Shown: piece by piece, positions 1 to 7,765 of the stretch | Layout: each line of letters opens with the position of its first letter | Position numbering within the stretch: position 1 is the stretch's first letter | Source: Kribbella aluminosa | GTDB taxonomy: Bacteria > Actinomycetota > Actinomycetes > Propionibacteriales > Kribbellaceae | Direction: 5' to 3' | Assembly: GCF_017876295.1 (NCBI RefSeq) | Contig: NZ_JAGINT010000002.1 | Location: 2,790,001 to 2,854,000 of the forward strand | Length of the DNA stretch: 64,000 nucleotides | Made by a program: the position numbers and the translations under genes | The notes under the pieces: model-generated | Databases searched by the model: none | What the model was told of the DNA's origin: nothing | What the model saw: only the letters and a program-made list of their open reading frames with translations

Positions 1-476
1 TCGGTTGCTTCGTCCTGCGACTGCGGATCGGCCAGGAAGCTGTGCAGGCGGGCTGCCGCGGGCGTCAGTTGAAATCGATCGCGCCGGCGCAGGAAGTCTT
101 CGCCACGGCGCGCGGGCTCCTGCCATGACGTGAGAACATCCCAGTGCACCAACCGCTGCAGTCGGTCCTCGAGTTTCCAGGCGTCGTCGGCAGCCAGTTC
201 TTCGGCGAGCTCAACCGAAAGGACCTTGGCCAACCGAATCGAGACTGCGGCGGCGACTTCGTCGTAGGACAGTCCAGTCAGGCTGTTGTCCTGCTCCGCC
301 AGGAGCACGTCGACGATCACGCGGTACTGGGCCGCGTACCGCGTCGCCAGGTACGAGGTCATCGGCACACGTCCCGGCAGGCCCGCCAAGGCCCACGAAT
401 CCGGCCCCTCGGCAAGTTCCTCATCATCCACAGCGCTGTCCCGAAACTGGCCGTCTGAAGGAGTGGATCCAGGCAT
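1..476 (-). CDS. DUF2397 family protein, N-terminal part (cut by window edge)
   Basis: About 158 codons are visible, starting at an ATG whose A is the last base of the upstream gene's TGA (TGATG), so the two genes are translationally coupled. The product begins MPGSTPSDGQ and continues with a Y-L-x-x-x-x-A-x-x-YR segment, a predicted winged-helix core (LQRLVHWDVL) and then FLRRRDRFQLTPAAA. This order of conserved features is what I recall for DUF2397/TIGR02677. That family is found in four-gene loci with DUF2398, DUF2399 and an SMC-like ATPase, one variety of the Wadjet (JetABCD) anti-plasmid systems. The rest of the locus would lie beyond position 1 and cannot be seen. The assignment is by recalled pattern, not a search. 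Confidence 0.55.
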   Translation of the reverse strand, partial: MPGSTPSDGQFRDSAVDDEELAEGPDSWALAGLPGRVPMTSYLATRYAAQYRVIVDVLLAEQDNSLTGLSYDEVAAAVSIRLAKVLSVELAEELAADDAWKLEDRLQRLVHWDVLTSWQEPARRGEDFLRRRDRFQLTPAAARLHSFLADPQSQDEAT

Positions 477-1735
477 CAGACTGAGGCCCTGCCTTCGGCG
501 TCAGGGTTCAAGATCTCTGCCATTTCCGGCGGAATCGTGAAACTGACCGCCGTTGCACCGCCGTCGTAGTTTGCGGTAAGCGCCACCTCGGCCCCCGCCA
601 TCAACCGGCCCTCTTCCTCGAGGAGTCTGGTGATCCTCGTCGTCGGCCGGGTGAATCCGCGAAGCAGCCGATCCTCGCCGGAGCCCGCGACCTCGTAGAC
701 CTGGTCGCGACTGACTGTGCCGCCCTGCGCGGCAGCCATCCGGATGATCTCGGTATGTGGCGATCCTTCGGCATCAAGCCGCTTGAACAGCTCCAAGATG
801 GCGGACCGGGTCCAGCCCTCGTTGTCGGTGGTACTCGCCCTCGCGACGTCCGCTGCTGCCTCCGGAGAAACAGCCACCTGAAGAGCCGCCGCATGCTCGA
901 TCAGCTGCACAGGCCGCAGCATGAACAGCCGTCGCTCCGAGTCTGCCGCGAACTCGTGAACCAACTCCTGACGCGGGCCCATGAAGTGGTTGCGGTGCTT
1001 CCACCACCAGTCCTCCTTCTCATCACCTGTCACGATGACCAGCGGGAGGTCGCGACGATTGGCTTCAGCAATCGACTGGATCCACACCAGATAGTCGCCG
1101 CTGGCGCCGTCGGCTGCATCACCGGGGGTTTTCTCCGCGTCCTTGTAGCCGGGCGGGATCTTCGCCTGGACTCGTCGTTCCCCTTCGGCCAGTGCGGATT
1201 TGTGCTCGTCCTCTGTCAGTGGAGGTCCGACATGAGCAGGCAGGAGGTCATTGAGGAGGTCGAGCACCGTGTCGCGGCTTCCGTCGTACGAGATGGTGCC
1301 GGCGCCCTGCACCTCGGTGTCGATCAGGTTGCGGGCCTGTCCGTAGCCGGCCTCCAGCGCCGCGGTGACCAACTGCTTGGTGTCCTCCGGAACGGCGGTC
1401 TGCTTGGCCCACGCATCGATGGCGCTGACGGCCGCAGCGCGGGTCTTCTCGATCGCCTTGCCGACTTCGTCAGTCGCCTGGTTCATGCTGTCGATCGCGA
1501 AGCATCGATTCCGCCAGAACTCCCGAGCGGCCTGATGACTGACCCAGGCCCGATCTCCGGCAGCCTTCAACACCTCTACCAGTGCCTGTCGCGCCTTCGG
1601 GCTGTACCGATAGAAGTTCAGTAGCACATTCGCATCGAGACTCAGCAAACCCCCGGTCAGCGCCTCGTCGACATCGCTGTCGGTCTGCGGCACATTCGCG
1701 CCGAATCCGGACCTCAAGGCAGTACCCACGCGCAT
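476..1735 (-). CDS. PIN_8-type (PIN-like) RNase-fold protein
   Basis: A 419-residue protein with an N-terminal PIN-like domain. The first acidic residue is D34 in GLLSLDANVLLNFYRYS. A conserved E follows in the QAAREFWRNR helix, and the later metal-ligand segments are SGDYLVWIQ and VIVTGDEKEDWWWK. This set is typical of the PIN_8 family (PF18476), predicted metal-dependent ribonucleases often found in defence loci. The C-terminal 130 residues look like a winged-helix region (LFKRLDAEGS, GTVSRDQVYEVAG) of unknown role. I chose the ATG at 1735 because the PIN fold begins about 20 residues later; an in-frame ATG at 1801 would add 22 unconserved residues. It is coupled by TGATG to the DUF2397 gene, suggesting a joint defence function. 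Confidence 0.7.
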   Translation of the reverse strand: MRVGTALRSGFGANVPQTDSDVDEALTGGLLSLDANVLLNFYRYSPKARQALVEVLKAAGDRAWVSHQAAREFWRNRCFAIDSMNQATDEVGKAIEKTRAAAVSAIDAWAKQTAVPEDTKQLVTAALEAGYGQARNLIDTEVQGAGTISYDGSRDTVLDLLNDLLPAHVGPPLTEDEHKSALAEGERRVQAKIPPGYKDAEKTPGDAADGASGDYLVWIQSIAEANRRDLPLVIVTGDEKEDWWWKHRNHFMGPRQELVHEFAADSERRLFMLRPVQLIEHAAALQVAVSPEAAADVARASTTDNEGWTRSAILELFKRLDAEGSPHTEIIRMAAAQGGTVSRDQVYEVAGSGEDRLLRGFTRPTTRITRLLEEEGRLMAGAEVALTANYDGGATAVSFTIPPEMAEILNPDAEGRASV

Positions 1736-1801
1736 CCCCCACTTGCAATGAACCACCGTCATGCACACTACCGACCACAGCCGTAGCCCACCACCGGTCA
1801 C

Positions 1802-1959
1802 TCACTCTGCGTGTCGGGCGGGCGCGGATGAGGCTAACTGCTCGGCTGCGACCGTGATGGTGGATTCGCACACTGTGGGGCTCAGATAGCCGAAGATGGA
1901 GTGGCACCGGCGGATGTTCCAGCCCTCGATGTGGTCGACGATCACGCTGGTGGCGGCTT
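1802..1959 (-). mobile_element. IS3-family transposase (OrfB) C-terminal relic
   Basis: Read on the minus strand, this stretch encodes VIVDHIEGWNIRRCHSIFGY followed by LSP. This is the hallmark C-terminus of IS3-family integrase-core transposases, where the usual form is IEGWYNTRRRHSxLGYLSP. It ends at a TGA at 1802-1804. Only about 50 codons remain, and they abut the integrase stop codon directly, so the rest of the element has been lost. It marks old insertion and deletion activity at this edge. Confidence 0.6.
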
Positions 1960-3390
1960 TCACGGCAGGCCGGGTTTGTCGAAGGCGTGTTCGAGGGCTT
2001 GGGCGGCGGCGGGGTTGGCGGGTTGGCGGTGCAGGTAGGTGTCTTGGGTGATGGAGACTTTGGCTTGGCCTAGTTGGTCGGCGATTTGGCGGGCGGTTTG
2101 GCCGGCGTTGTCGAGGGCGGTGGCGGTGGTTCTGCGGAGTGCGTGGGTGCGGATCCAGGCGAGTTTGTCGGATTCGGTGTGCAGGATCGCCTCCTGAAGT
2201 TGGGCGAGCAGGTCGGGGGTTGTGTCGAGGTCGATGCCGTAGGCCTTGGCGAGCGCGGAGAGGAGCCGGCGGTTGGGTCTGATGCGGCCGGTTTCGATGA
2301 GCTCGAGTCTGGTTTGGGGCCAGCCCAGGGTCTGTGCGATTTGCTTTCGGCTGAGGTGTTTCTGGCGGCGGAGGGCACGGAGAGTTTGGCCCAACTCGCG
2401 TCGGGCGGTGCTGCCGACGGGGGATAGTGCTGTGCGGAGGGAGCGGCGGGTGTTGGAGGGGTCGCGGTAGCCGCCGATCGAGTTGGGGAAGACCGGGGCG
2501 TCGGGGTCGGTGTCGGTCGCGTAGCGGGCACGGAGGCTGGTGGTGGCCCAGGTGGGGAGGCTGAGGACGCGCTCTCCAGTTCTGGATTTGGTGGTTTTGC
2601 GGATCAGGCCTTCGCCGGATGGCCGGGCGATGGTGTGGGTGATTTCCACGGTGCCGGTTTCGAGGTTGACTTGGTTCCAGAGGACGGCGAGGGATTCGCC
2701 GATGCGGACGCCGGTGCCGAGCATGAACGTGACGAGGTCGGGCAGGTCGGCCGTGACGGCGTGCGCGTCGGCGGTCAGGCTTCTTTGCAGGAGATTGACT
2801 TCTTCGGCGGTGAGGGCTCGGGGTGGGTTCTTGGGTTTGGCTTCGATGGTGTCTATTTCGCGGGCGGGGTTGACGCTGAGGGCGCCGTAGCGGACGGCGA
2901 GGTTCATTGCGCCGGAGATGACGGCGCGGCAGGTTCTGGCGGTGGGGGCGCCGGCGTGGTGCTTGATGTCGGTGAGGACAGTGTCGAGGCGCTGGGTGGT
3001 GGCTTCGCCGATGTGGAGTTCGCCGATGGCGGGACGGACGTGGTTCTTCAGGGCGCGCCGGTAGGTGCCGAGAGAGGTCGGCGATCGCGTGCCGTCGGCG
3101 ACCAGTCCTTCGAACCTCTTCTCCCACAGGTCGAGGAGGTGGTTGACCTTGTGGGCAGCGGTCAGGTCGCCGGAGTGATTGGTTTGTGCGCGCTTCTGGA
3201 GCTTGGTGAGCAGGGCGGTTCGTGCGGCGGTCTTGGTGGTGCCGGTGGCGGTGACGGCACGGACCTTGCCGTCGTGGTCGCGGAACTTGGCGTGGGCCTG
3301 GTGCCTGAGGGGTTTGTCGTTCTTCTTGGTCTTCAGGGGCCTGGTGGAGATCTCTCCCCAGGTTCCGATGGGCAGCGGTGGCCTCGGCAT
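1960..3390 (-). CDS. Tyrosine recombinase (integrase) with an XRE helix-turn-helix inserted in the catalytic domain
   Basis: A 476-residue site-specific recombinase. An N-terminal arm/SAM-like core-binding region spans about 1-185. The catalytic domain has box-I arginine R229 (GTGVRIGESLAVLW), a beta-hairpin lysine near K268, the HxxR motif H416-A-L-R419 and the nucleophile Y452 (ITQDTYLHR). Between the beta-hairpin and HxxR lies an extra block of about 65 residues (about 330-395). It reads as a complete XRE-type HTH (LRRQKHLSRKQIAQTLGW, then LIETGRIRPNRRLLSALAKA). All catalytic residues are present, so the enzyme may be active. It lies 200 bp from a tRNA-Lys 3' fragment, its likely attachment site. 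A paralogue with this block deleted lies at 30362-31544. Confidence 0.85.
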   Translation of the reverse strand: MPRPPLPIGTWGEISTRPLKTKKNDKPLRHQAHAKFRDHDGKVRAVTATGTTKTAARTALLTKLQKRAQTNHSGDLTAAHKVNHLLDLWEKRFEGLVADGTRSPTSLGTYRRALKNHVRPAIGELHIGEATTQRLDTVLTDIKHHAGAPTARTCRAVISGAMNLAVRYGALSVNPAREIDTIEAKPKNPPRALTAEEVNLLQRSLTADAHAVTADLPDLVTFMLGTGVRIGESLAVLWNQVNLETGTVEITHTIARPSGEGLIRKTTKSRTGERVLSLPTWATTSLRARYATDTDPDAPVFPNSIGGYRDPSNTRRSLRTALSPVGSTARRELGQTLRALRRQKHLSRKQIAQTLGWPQTRLELIETGRIRPNRRLLSALAKAYGIDLDTTPDLLAQLQEAILHTESDKLAWIRTHALRRTTATALDNAGQTARQIADQLGQAKVSITQDTYLHRQPANPAAAQALEHAFDKPGLP

Positions 3391-3585
3391 GTCTTGCCTC
3401 CAACCGGTGTGAGGGTCAGAGGTTCAACGCTTGGCCGGTGCGGAAGATCTGCGAGGTCGCTGACTGTCGCGGTTCGATGTGATGTGACGCACAGTCACGT
3501 CGCCTGAAGGCCGCACGGTTCAGCCGGTCGGAGAGATGTGTGGCTGAAAAGGTCGAATAAAAGGTGTCCTGCAGACATGAAGAAA

Positions 3586-3609
3586 CCCAGGCCACGCGCG
3601 TGACCTGGG
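3586..3609. terminator. Hairpin terminator trailing the tRNA-Lys fragment
   Basis: CCCAGG-C-CACG-CG-CGTG-A-CCTGGG forms a ten-pair stem with one mismatch. On the minus strand it follows the tRNA 3' end and is followed by TTTCTTC. It is the natural terminator of the tRNA carried along with the attachment region. Confidence 0.6.
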
Positions 3610-3615
3610 CTTTTG

Positions 3616-3650
3616 TGCGCCGCCAGGGACTCGAACCCCGAACCCGCTGA
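3616..3650 (-). other. 3' fragment of tRNA-Lys(CTT): probable attachment site (att scar)
   Basis: On the minus strand the 35 bases read from the 3' side of the anticodon stem (TCAGCGGGTTC) through a T-arm (CGGGG TTCGAGT CCCTG) to the acceptor 3' strand and discriminator (GCGGCGCA). This matches my recollection of actinobacterial tRNA-Lys(CTT). The 5' half is absent: upstream sequence (CAACCTCAGCTGGAAT) cannot form the acceptor or D arm. A tRNA 3' end next to an integrase is the usual remnant left by a tRNA-targeting integrative element. Confidence 0.7.
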
Positions 3651-3975
3651 ATTCCAGCTGAGGTTGACCATCGTTTGTCGACGATGCGCGAAAGCTCTTA
3701 CTGGTAAGGGATTCGCGGGTTGTTGCGTTCGCATCGTTTCTCATGGATGACCATCCTCTCGCGCTGATTGAGGTGCGTAAAGAGGTGCGCTGCGCCCTCT
3801 GACTAGGTGCAGTGTCGCCGAACATCGACGCTGATGCGACTGGCGGTGATGGTCGCGGCAGTTGGCGACATGTCACGATCCCGCTCGCTCATTGACGGAA
3901 ATGATCGGCTCGTCTTCACCGGGGTAGACGGGCGCGCTTCCCGCAGTCGCTCTCGGCGGGTCCTGGCAAAGCGCG
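3651..3975. other. Non-coding or degenerate stretch, nothing recognised
   Basis: About 325 bases between the tRNA fragment and a Crp-like remnant. Open frames here read through the tRNA fragment and show no recognisable protein pattern. I see no clear promoter, repeat or RNA structure. Confidence 0.4.
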
Positions 3976-4113
3976 TCGGAGGTGGCCGCGTCGTAGGCGT
4001 CGGCGACCGGCACCTCCCGCGAGATGGCCACCAAGGTCCTCGGCGAGTACGCCGACCGCGGCCTGCTCCACGTCGGCCGCAGCAGTATCACCATCCTCGG
4101 CCCGGCACCATGG
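3976..4113 (+). pseudogene. Crp/Fnr-family regulator C-terminal HTH relic
   Basis: In one frame the sequence reads SEVAAS-stop-ASATGTSREMATKVLGEYAD and then RGLLHVGRSSITILGP. This matches the winged-helix end of Crp/Fnr regulators (GTSRETVxxxLxxFxxRG...GRxxIxILDP). An in-frame TAG (3994-3996) interrupts the first helix, and nothing resembling the cNMP-binding domain precedes it. It is a dead fragment. Confidence 0.45.
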
Positions 4114-4239
4114 CCGCCGAAGCAGGCGACTGAGGACGGCGAAAGTGCTGGCGGGCCGGTGCCCGGTGCTGCCGGCTCGCTCGTTCGCCGCCTCAGCCTG
4201 CTGGGACAACGACCGTGGAACTACTCTCGCGGGTCTTGT

Positions 4240-4670
4240 TGAAGTTGATCACCCCGTCGATGTTGAGTCGGATGCCCTCGGCCCGGACCGGAGTGCCGTC
4301 GCTCGGGATCTTGTCACCGATCAGGCAGTCCACCCAGAGCGCCGCGGCAGCTTCAGGTGGTTCCGATCGGAGTCAAGGTCACGTCGAGCTTGGCCAGGCC
4401 CCCGCACAGGAAGTCCGGCACGCCGTCTCCGCCGCAGCCGTAGAACAGGAAACTCACCAGCCGATCCGCGGTGAACGTGCCCCCGTGCCCTCACACTGCC
4501 ACTGGGCGCCCGGTGGATTAAGGTGCCTTCACCGTCCGCGGCCTTGGTCGTGCGGTCGAACGTTGTCGTGCCGTCCAGGAGGACGACGTCGCCATTCGAC
4601 GCTTCCGCGATCGCGTACGGTGGCGATCCTGCCTGGCTCACGGGGTTGCCGTCTGCAGTGGAGCTGCAGA
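4240..4670 (-). pseudogene. Degenerate coding remnant, family not recognised
   Basis: On the minus strand, protein-like stretches occur in different frames. One frame has ICSSTADGNPVSQAGSPPYA and then IAEASNGDVVLLDGTTTFDR. Another has ADRLVSFLFYGCGGDGVPDF ending LTPIGTT-stop. After that stop comes DCLIGDKIPSDGTPVRAEGI. The frame changes and stop suggest one or two decayed genes. I do not recognise a family, and the call rests only on protein-like composition. Confidence 0.3.
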
Positions 4671-5261
4671 TCAGTGCGAGCCAGAAGTCTGCCGGGCGAG
4701 CAGGCGTGGAAGGTTTCGGCTGGTGAGCACTACGCGCGTTAGGCTTGCGAGGACTGCGAATCCCATCGGCCAGTTGACTGCGGGTGCCACGGCGACGATG
4801 GTGGCGAGCATGGCGGTGTCGAGCATGATGAGTACGAGACTCGCCGGGCCCGCGAGCCGTGTTGTGGTGAGGTTTTCGCTCCTTGCGACCGCGAGCAGCG
4901 TCGCCGCGACGGTCAGCAGGAGCGTGCCGTAGATGGCGGCCGGGGATGGTGGAATGTGCCAGGTCCAGGCTCGCGTGGTAATCAGGGTCGTTCCCCACAG
5001 CAGCGCGAACACGGGTGCGGTGGCCAGGAGCGCGATCGCGGTCCGGTGGCCCGTGGATTGGTGTGCGAACGCCGTGGTGACCTGCCGCGGGTGGCCGAAC
5101 TCGGCGATGGCCGAGCGGGCCGCGTCCGTCGCGGACAGGCCCCGGCGCCGGTGGTGTTGGTAGGTCTCCTCGAGGCCGTCGGCCAGCTCCTCGATGGCGG
5201 TGGCGGGCAGGCGCCGGGCCAGGGTGTCGAGGTAGCTGCGGATCAGGTCGTGGTCGGCCAT
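4671..5261 (-). CDS. Membrane protein with N-terminal HAAS/permease-prefix domain, partner of PadR regulator
   Basis: A 196-residue protein. Residues 1-65 form a helical cytoplasmic domain (LIRSYLDTLARRLPATAIEE and AARSAIAEFGHPRQVTTAF), typical of HAAS/DUF1700-like domains encoded beside PadR regulators. Four or five hydrophobic helices follow. Its start lies 19 bases inside the padR-like gene, so the two are co-translated. In related loci such proteins are thought to work with the PadR repressor in sensing envelope stress or drugs. No enzymatic motif is visible. Confidence 0.65.
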   Translation of the reverse strand: MADHDLIRSYLDTLARRLPATAIEELADGLEETYQHHRRRGLSATDAARSAIAEFGHPRQVTTAFAHQSTGHRTAIALLATAPVFALLWGTTLITTRAWTWHIPPSPAAIYGTLLLTVAATLLAVARSENLTTTRLAGPASLVLIMLDTAMLATIVAVAPAVNWPMGFAVLASLTRVVLTSRNLPRLLARQTSGSH

Positions 5262-5587
5262 GGCCTCGGCTCCAGCAGCGCGGTGACCGCGGTGGCGAAC
5301 TCGCGCCAGTTGGCGCGTTCGCCGTTGAGCTTGCGGTGCCCGTCGTCGGTGAGTTCGTAGCTGCGGCGGCGTCGACCGTCGACCGTCGACCAGGCACCGC
5401 TGATCAGGCCGGCGCGTTCGAGCCGGTGCAGGGCCGGATAGACGGTGCCGGTGGGCAAGTCGAATCGGCCGCCGCTGCCGTCACGCAGCGCCTCCTTGAT
5501 CGCGTAGCCGTGTTGCGGCCCGTCCTTCAGCGTGGCCAGCAGCAACACGTCGAGGTGACCCTTCAAGACTTGCGCATCCGCCCTCAT
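5243..5587 (-). CDS. PadR-family transcriptional regulator
   Basis: A 114-residue winged-helix protein. It has KGHLDVLLLATLKDGPQHGY and then AIKEAL, FDLPTGTVYPALHRLERAGL, and GRRRRSYELTDDGHRKL, the classical PadR signature (HGYAI, GTVYPxLHRLE, RRYY/SYxLT). It is divergent from the DrrAB-like exporter genes. Its start codon overlaps one of two TAGG-N7-CCTA boxes, so it probably represses both itself and the transporter until a ligand binds. Little or no leader is possible, so a leaderless mRNA is likely. Confidence 0.85.
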   Translation of the reverse strand: MRADAQVLKGHLDVLLLATLKDGPQHGYAIKEALRDGSGGRFDLPTGTVYPALHRLERAGLISGAWSTVDGRRRRSYELTDDGHRKLNGERANWREFATAVTALLEPRPWPTTT

Positions 5588-5627
5588 AGGTAGTTATCCT
5601 ACAGCAAGCGGATAGGTAGTAATCCTA
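5587..5627. promoter_or_regulatory. Twin PadR operator boxes
   Basis: Two near-identical 15-bp boxes, TAGGTAGTTATCCTA (5587-5601) and TAGGTAGTAATCCTA (5613-5627), start 26 bp apart. Each has TAGG-N7-CCTA dyad symmetry. They fill the 62-bp gap between the divergent regulator and exporter genes, as expected for autoregulation. Confidence 0.7.
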
Positions 5628-5649
5628 GCTATGGGTGGGCGGTGGCGTG

Positions 5650-6636
5650 ATGAGCGATCCGGTGATCGTGGCCGAGGGACTCGTGAAGCGGTTCGGTGCG
5701 GTCGAGGCGCTGCGAGGCGTGGACCTCGAGGTCCCGGCCGGCAAGGTGCTGGGGCTGCTCGGCCCGAACGGGGCGGGCAAGACCACCGTGGTCCGGATCC
5801 TGACGACGCTGCTGCGCCCCGATGCGGGCCGGGCGACCGTGGCGGGCCTGGATGTGGTCCGGCAGGCGGCGGCGGTGCGGCGGCTGATCGGGTTGTCGGG
5901 CCAGTACGCCGCGGTCGATCCGTATCTGACCGGCCGGGAGAACCTGCAGCTGATCGGACGGCTCTCGGGCTTGAACCGTGCCGCCGCCCGCCGACGTTCC
6001 GGCGAACTGCTGGACACCTTCGACCTGACCGGCGCGGCGGATCGGGTCCTTCGTGGCTACTCCGGGGGCATGCGGCGGCGCCTCGACGTGGCGGTCAGCC
6101 TGGTCGCACGGCCGTGGGTGCTGTTCCTGGACGAACCGACCACCGGCCTGGACCCGCGAGGCCGGATCGGGCTGTGGCAGACGATCGCGGCCTTGACCGC
6201 GCAGGGCACGACGGTGCTGCTCACCACGCAGTACCTGGAGGAGGCCGACCGGCTCGCCGACAGCATCGTGGTCATCGACACCGGACAGGTCATCGCGAGT
6301 GGAAGCTCCGACGAGCTCAAGGCACAGGTCGGCGGTGACCGCCTCGAACTGAAGGCCGCGCAGAATGTCGACCCGCTCGCGGTGGCGGCCGCCGTGGCCG
6401 GCCTCGGGTCTGGTCCGCCGGTGGTGGATCGCGACGAGGCGACGGTGGTGCTGCCGGTCGCGGACGGTCCAGGGGTTCTGGGCGAGGCGGTGACCCGGCT
6501 GGCCGCGGCCAATGTGCGGGTGACCGACGTGGCCTTGCGCCGGCCGTCGCTCGACGACGTGTTCGTGGCCCTGACCGGCCAGTCGGCGAGTGCTGAGGCC
6601 GGCTCGGATCTCGCGAAGAGCGGGGGCGCGCGATGA
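5650..6636 (+). CDS. ABC transporter ATP-binding protein, DrrA-type drug exporter
   Basis: A 328-residue ATPase with Walker A (GPNGAGKTT), a Q-loop, signature GYSGGMRRRLDVA, Walker B (VLFLDEPTTGLD) and a switch histidine replaced by glutamine (LLTTQYLEEAD). That replacement is normal in the DrrA/daunorubicin-resistance family. The DrrA-like C-terminal domain ends RRPSLDDVFVALTG. I chose the ATG at 5650; an upstream GTG/ATG would add only MGGGV. It overlaps the permease gene by ATGA and probably forms a two-gene exporter under the PadR regulator. Confidence 0.85.
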   Translation: MSDPVIVAEGLVKRFGAVEALRGVDLEVPAGKVLGLLGPNGAGKTTVVRILTTLLRPDAGRATVAGLDVVRQAAAVRRLIGLSGQYAAVDPYLTGRENLQLIGRLSGLNRAAARRRSGELLDTFDLTGAADRVLRGYSGGMRRRLDVAVSLVARPWVLFLDEPTTGLDPRGRIGLWQTIAALTAQGTTVLLTTQYLEEADRLADSIVVIDTGQVIASGSSDELKAQVGGDRLELKAAQNVDPLAVAAAVAGLGSGPPVVDRDEATVVLPVADGPGVLGEAVTRLAAANVRVTDVALRRPSLDDVFVALTGQSASAEAGSDLAKSGGAR

Positions 6637-7478
6637 CGACCAGGAACGACGTCCCGGTCGCGGAATCCGCTGAGCCGGGCGCGGTGCGGCCTGTGGACCG
6701 GCCGCGCGGTCTGCGCTGGTTGCTGGGTGACGTGTCGGCCATCACGGGCCGGAACCTGCGCCGGCTGATCCGGGTGCCGACTCTGATCGCCTTCGCCACC
6801 GTGCAGCCCGTGCTGTTCGTGCTGCTGTTCACCTATGTCTTCGGCGGCGCCATCCATCCACCGGGCGTGGCCAAGTACGTCGACTTCCTGCTGCCGGGGA
6901 TCTTCGTGCTCGCGATCGCGTTCGGCGCCTCGCAGACCGGCGTGGCGATCGCCGACGACCTGGCCACCGGCATGATCGACCGGTTCCGCGCGCTCCCCAT
7001 GACACGGTCCGCGGTGCTGGCCGGACGCACCGCGGCCGACGCAGCCCGGAACCTGTTCGTCCTGCTGCTGATGACCGGAGTCGGTTACGCGATCGGGTTC
7101 CGCTTCCACGCCGGCGCAGCGGCCGCAGCCGCGGCGATCGGGCTTGCGGTACTGATCGGCGTCGCGTTCTCGTGGATCAACGCCCTGGTCGGGCTGCTGG
7201 TCCACGACGCCGAAACAGCGGGGCTGGCCGGCCTGATGCCAGTCATCGTCTTGGTGTTCACCAGTTCCACCTTCGTCCCGGTCGCCACCATGCCCGGCTG
7301 GTTGCAGGCGTTCGCGAAAGTCAACCCGATCACGGTCACGGTCGACGCGCTGCGCGCCCTGGTCCTCGGCGGCCCGACCGCCGCGCACGTGTGGCAGGCG
7401 CTCGCCTGGATCATCGGGCTGCTCGCGGTCACTGTGCCCACCGCGGTCGTGCGCTACCGCCACACCACCGCCGACTGA
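6633..7478 (+). CDS. ABC-2 type permease, DrrB-type
   Basis: A 281-residue integral membrane protein with six predicted helices (for example TLIAFATVQPVLFVLLFTYV and LPGIFVLAIAFGASQTGVAI). It has the DrrB-like central motif DLATGMIDRFRALPMTRSAVL and a C-terminal FVPVATMPGWLQAFAKVNPI. It overlaps its ATPase by four bases. Together they would export a hydrophobic compound; the substrate is not indicated by the sequence. Confidence 0.85.
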   Translation: MTTRNDVPVAESAEPGAVRPVDRPRGLRWLLGDVSAITGRNLRRLIRVPTLIAFATVQPVLFVLLFTYVFGGAIHPPGVAKYVDFLLPGIFVLAIAFGASQTGVAIADDLATGMIDRFRALPMTRSAVLAGRTAADAARNLFVLLLMTGVGYAIGFRFHAGAAAAAAAIGLAVLIGVAFSWINALVGLLVHDAETAGLAGLMPVIVLVFTSSTFVPVATMPGWLQAFAKVNPITVTVDALRALVLGGPTAAHVWQALAWIIGLLAVTVPTAVVRYRHTTAD

Positions 7479-7508
7479 CCACAGCTGGTCGTCCATGTTG
7501 CGCAGCCA

Positions 7509-7765
7509 TTGCCCCAGGCAACACTCGACGTGTGGCCAGGCTGACGTCCGACCTGATCGGCCAGGTAGGGCTGGAGCTTGCCCGGGCGATGGAGCAGCTG
7601 CACGGGCCTCACTGCATGCCCGGTGGAGCACGCTTCGAGTTGAAGTGGGACGGGTTCGTTCACGGAACAAGTCAAGCCAAGGGTCCGCGCGACTGCGCCG
7701 ACGGTGACGGCAGCACCGTCGTTGCAGCTACGCAGCCGATCGATGACATGGCAGGCGAGGTGTGA
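7509..7765 (+). pseudogene. 5'-end relic of an ATP-dependent DNA ligase gene, copy 1, with upstream palindrome
   Basis: The inverted repeat TTGCC-CCA-GGCAA (7509-7521) lies ten bases before a GTG (7532). The frame reads VARLTSDLIGQVGLELARAM, then a G-P-H-C-MPGG segment, and FELKWDGF. The last piece is ligase motif I, whose lysine accepts AMP in ATP-dependent ligases. After about 45 residues the similarity stops and the frame continues as unrelated sequence to 7765. The adenylation, OB and later motifs are missing, so it cannot be a working ligase. A diverged second copy with the same layout lies at 12240, on the other side of the arsenic operon. Confidence 0.55.

Noticed and set aside
3616..3690. 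Intact tRNA-Lys gene
   Set aside because: No acceptor 5' strand, D arm or anticodon loop can be formed upstream of the T-arm; only the 3' third is present.
4321..5397. A 358-codon minus-strand frame across the HAAS and PadR genes
   Set aside because: It is Pro/Arg/His-rich and overlaps the two well-supported genes in another frame; only its last third looks protein-like and was listed as a remnant.
7532..7765. Functional small DNA ligase or nucleotidyltransferase
   Set aside because: Only motif I and its upstream helix are present; all later catalytic motifs and the OB domain are missing.
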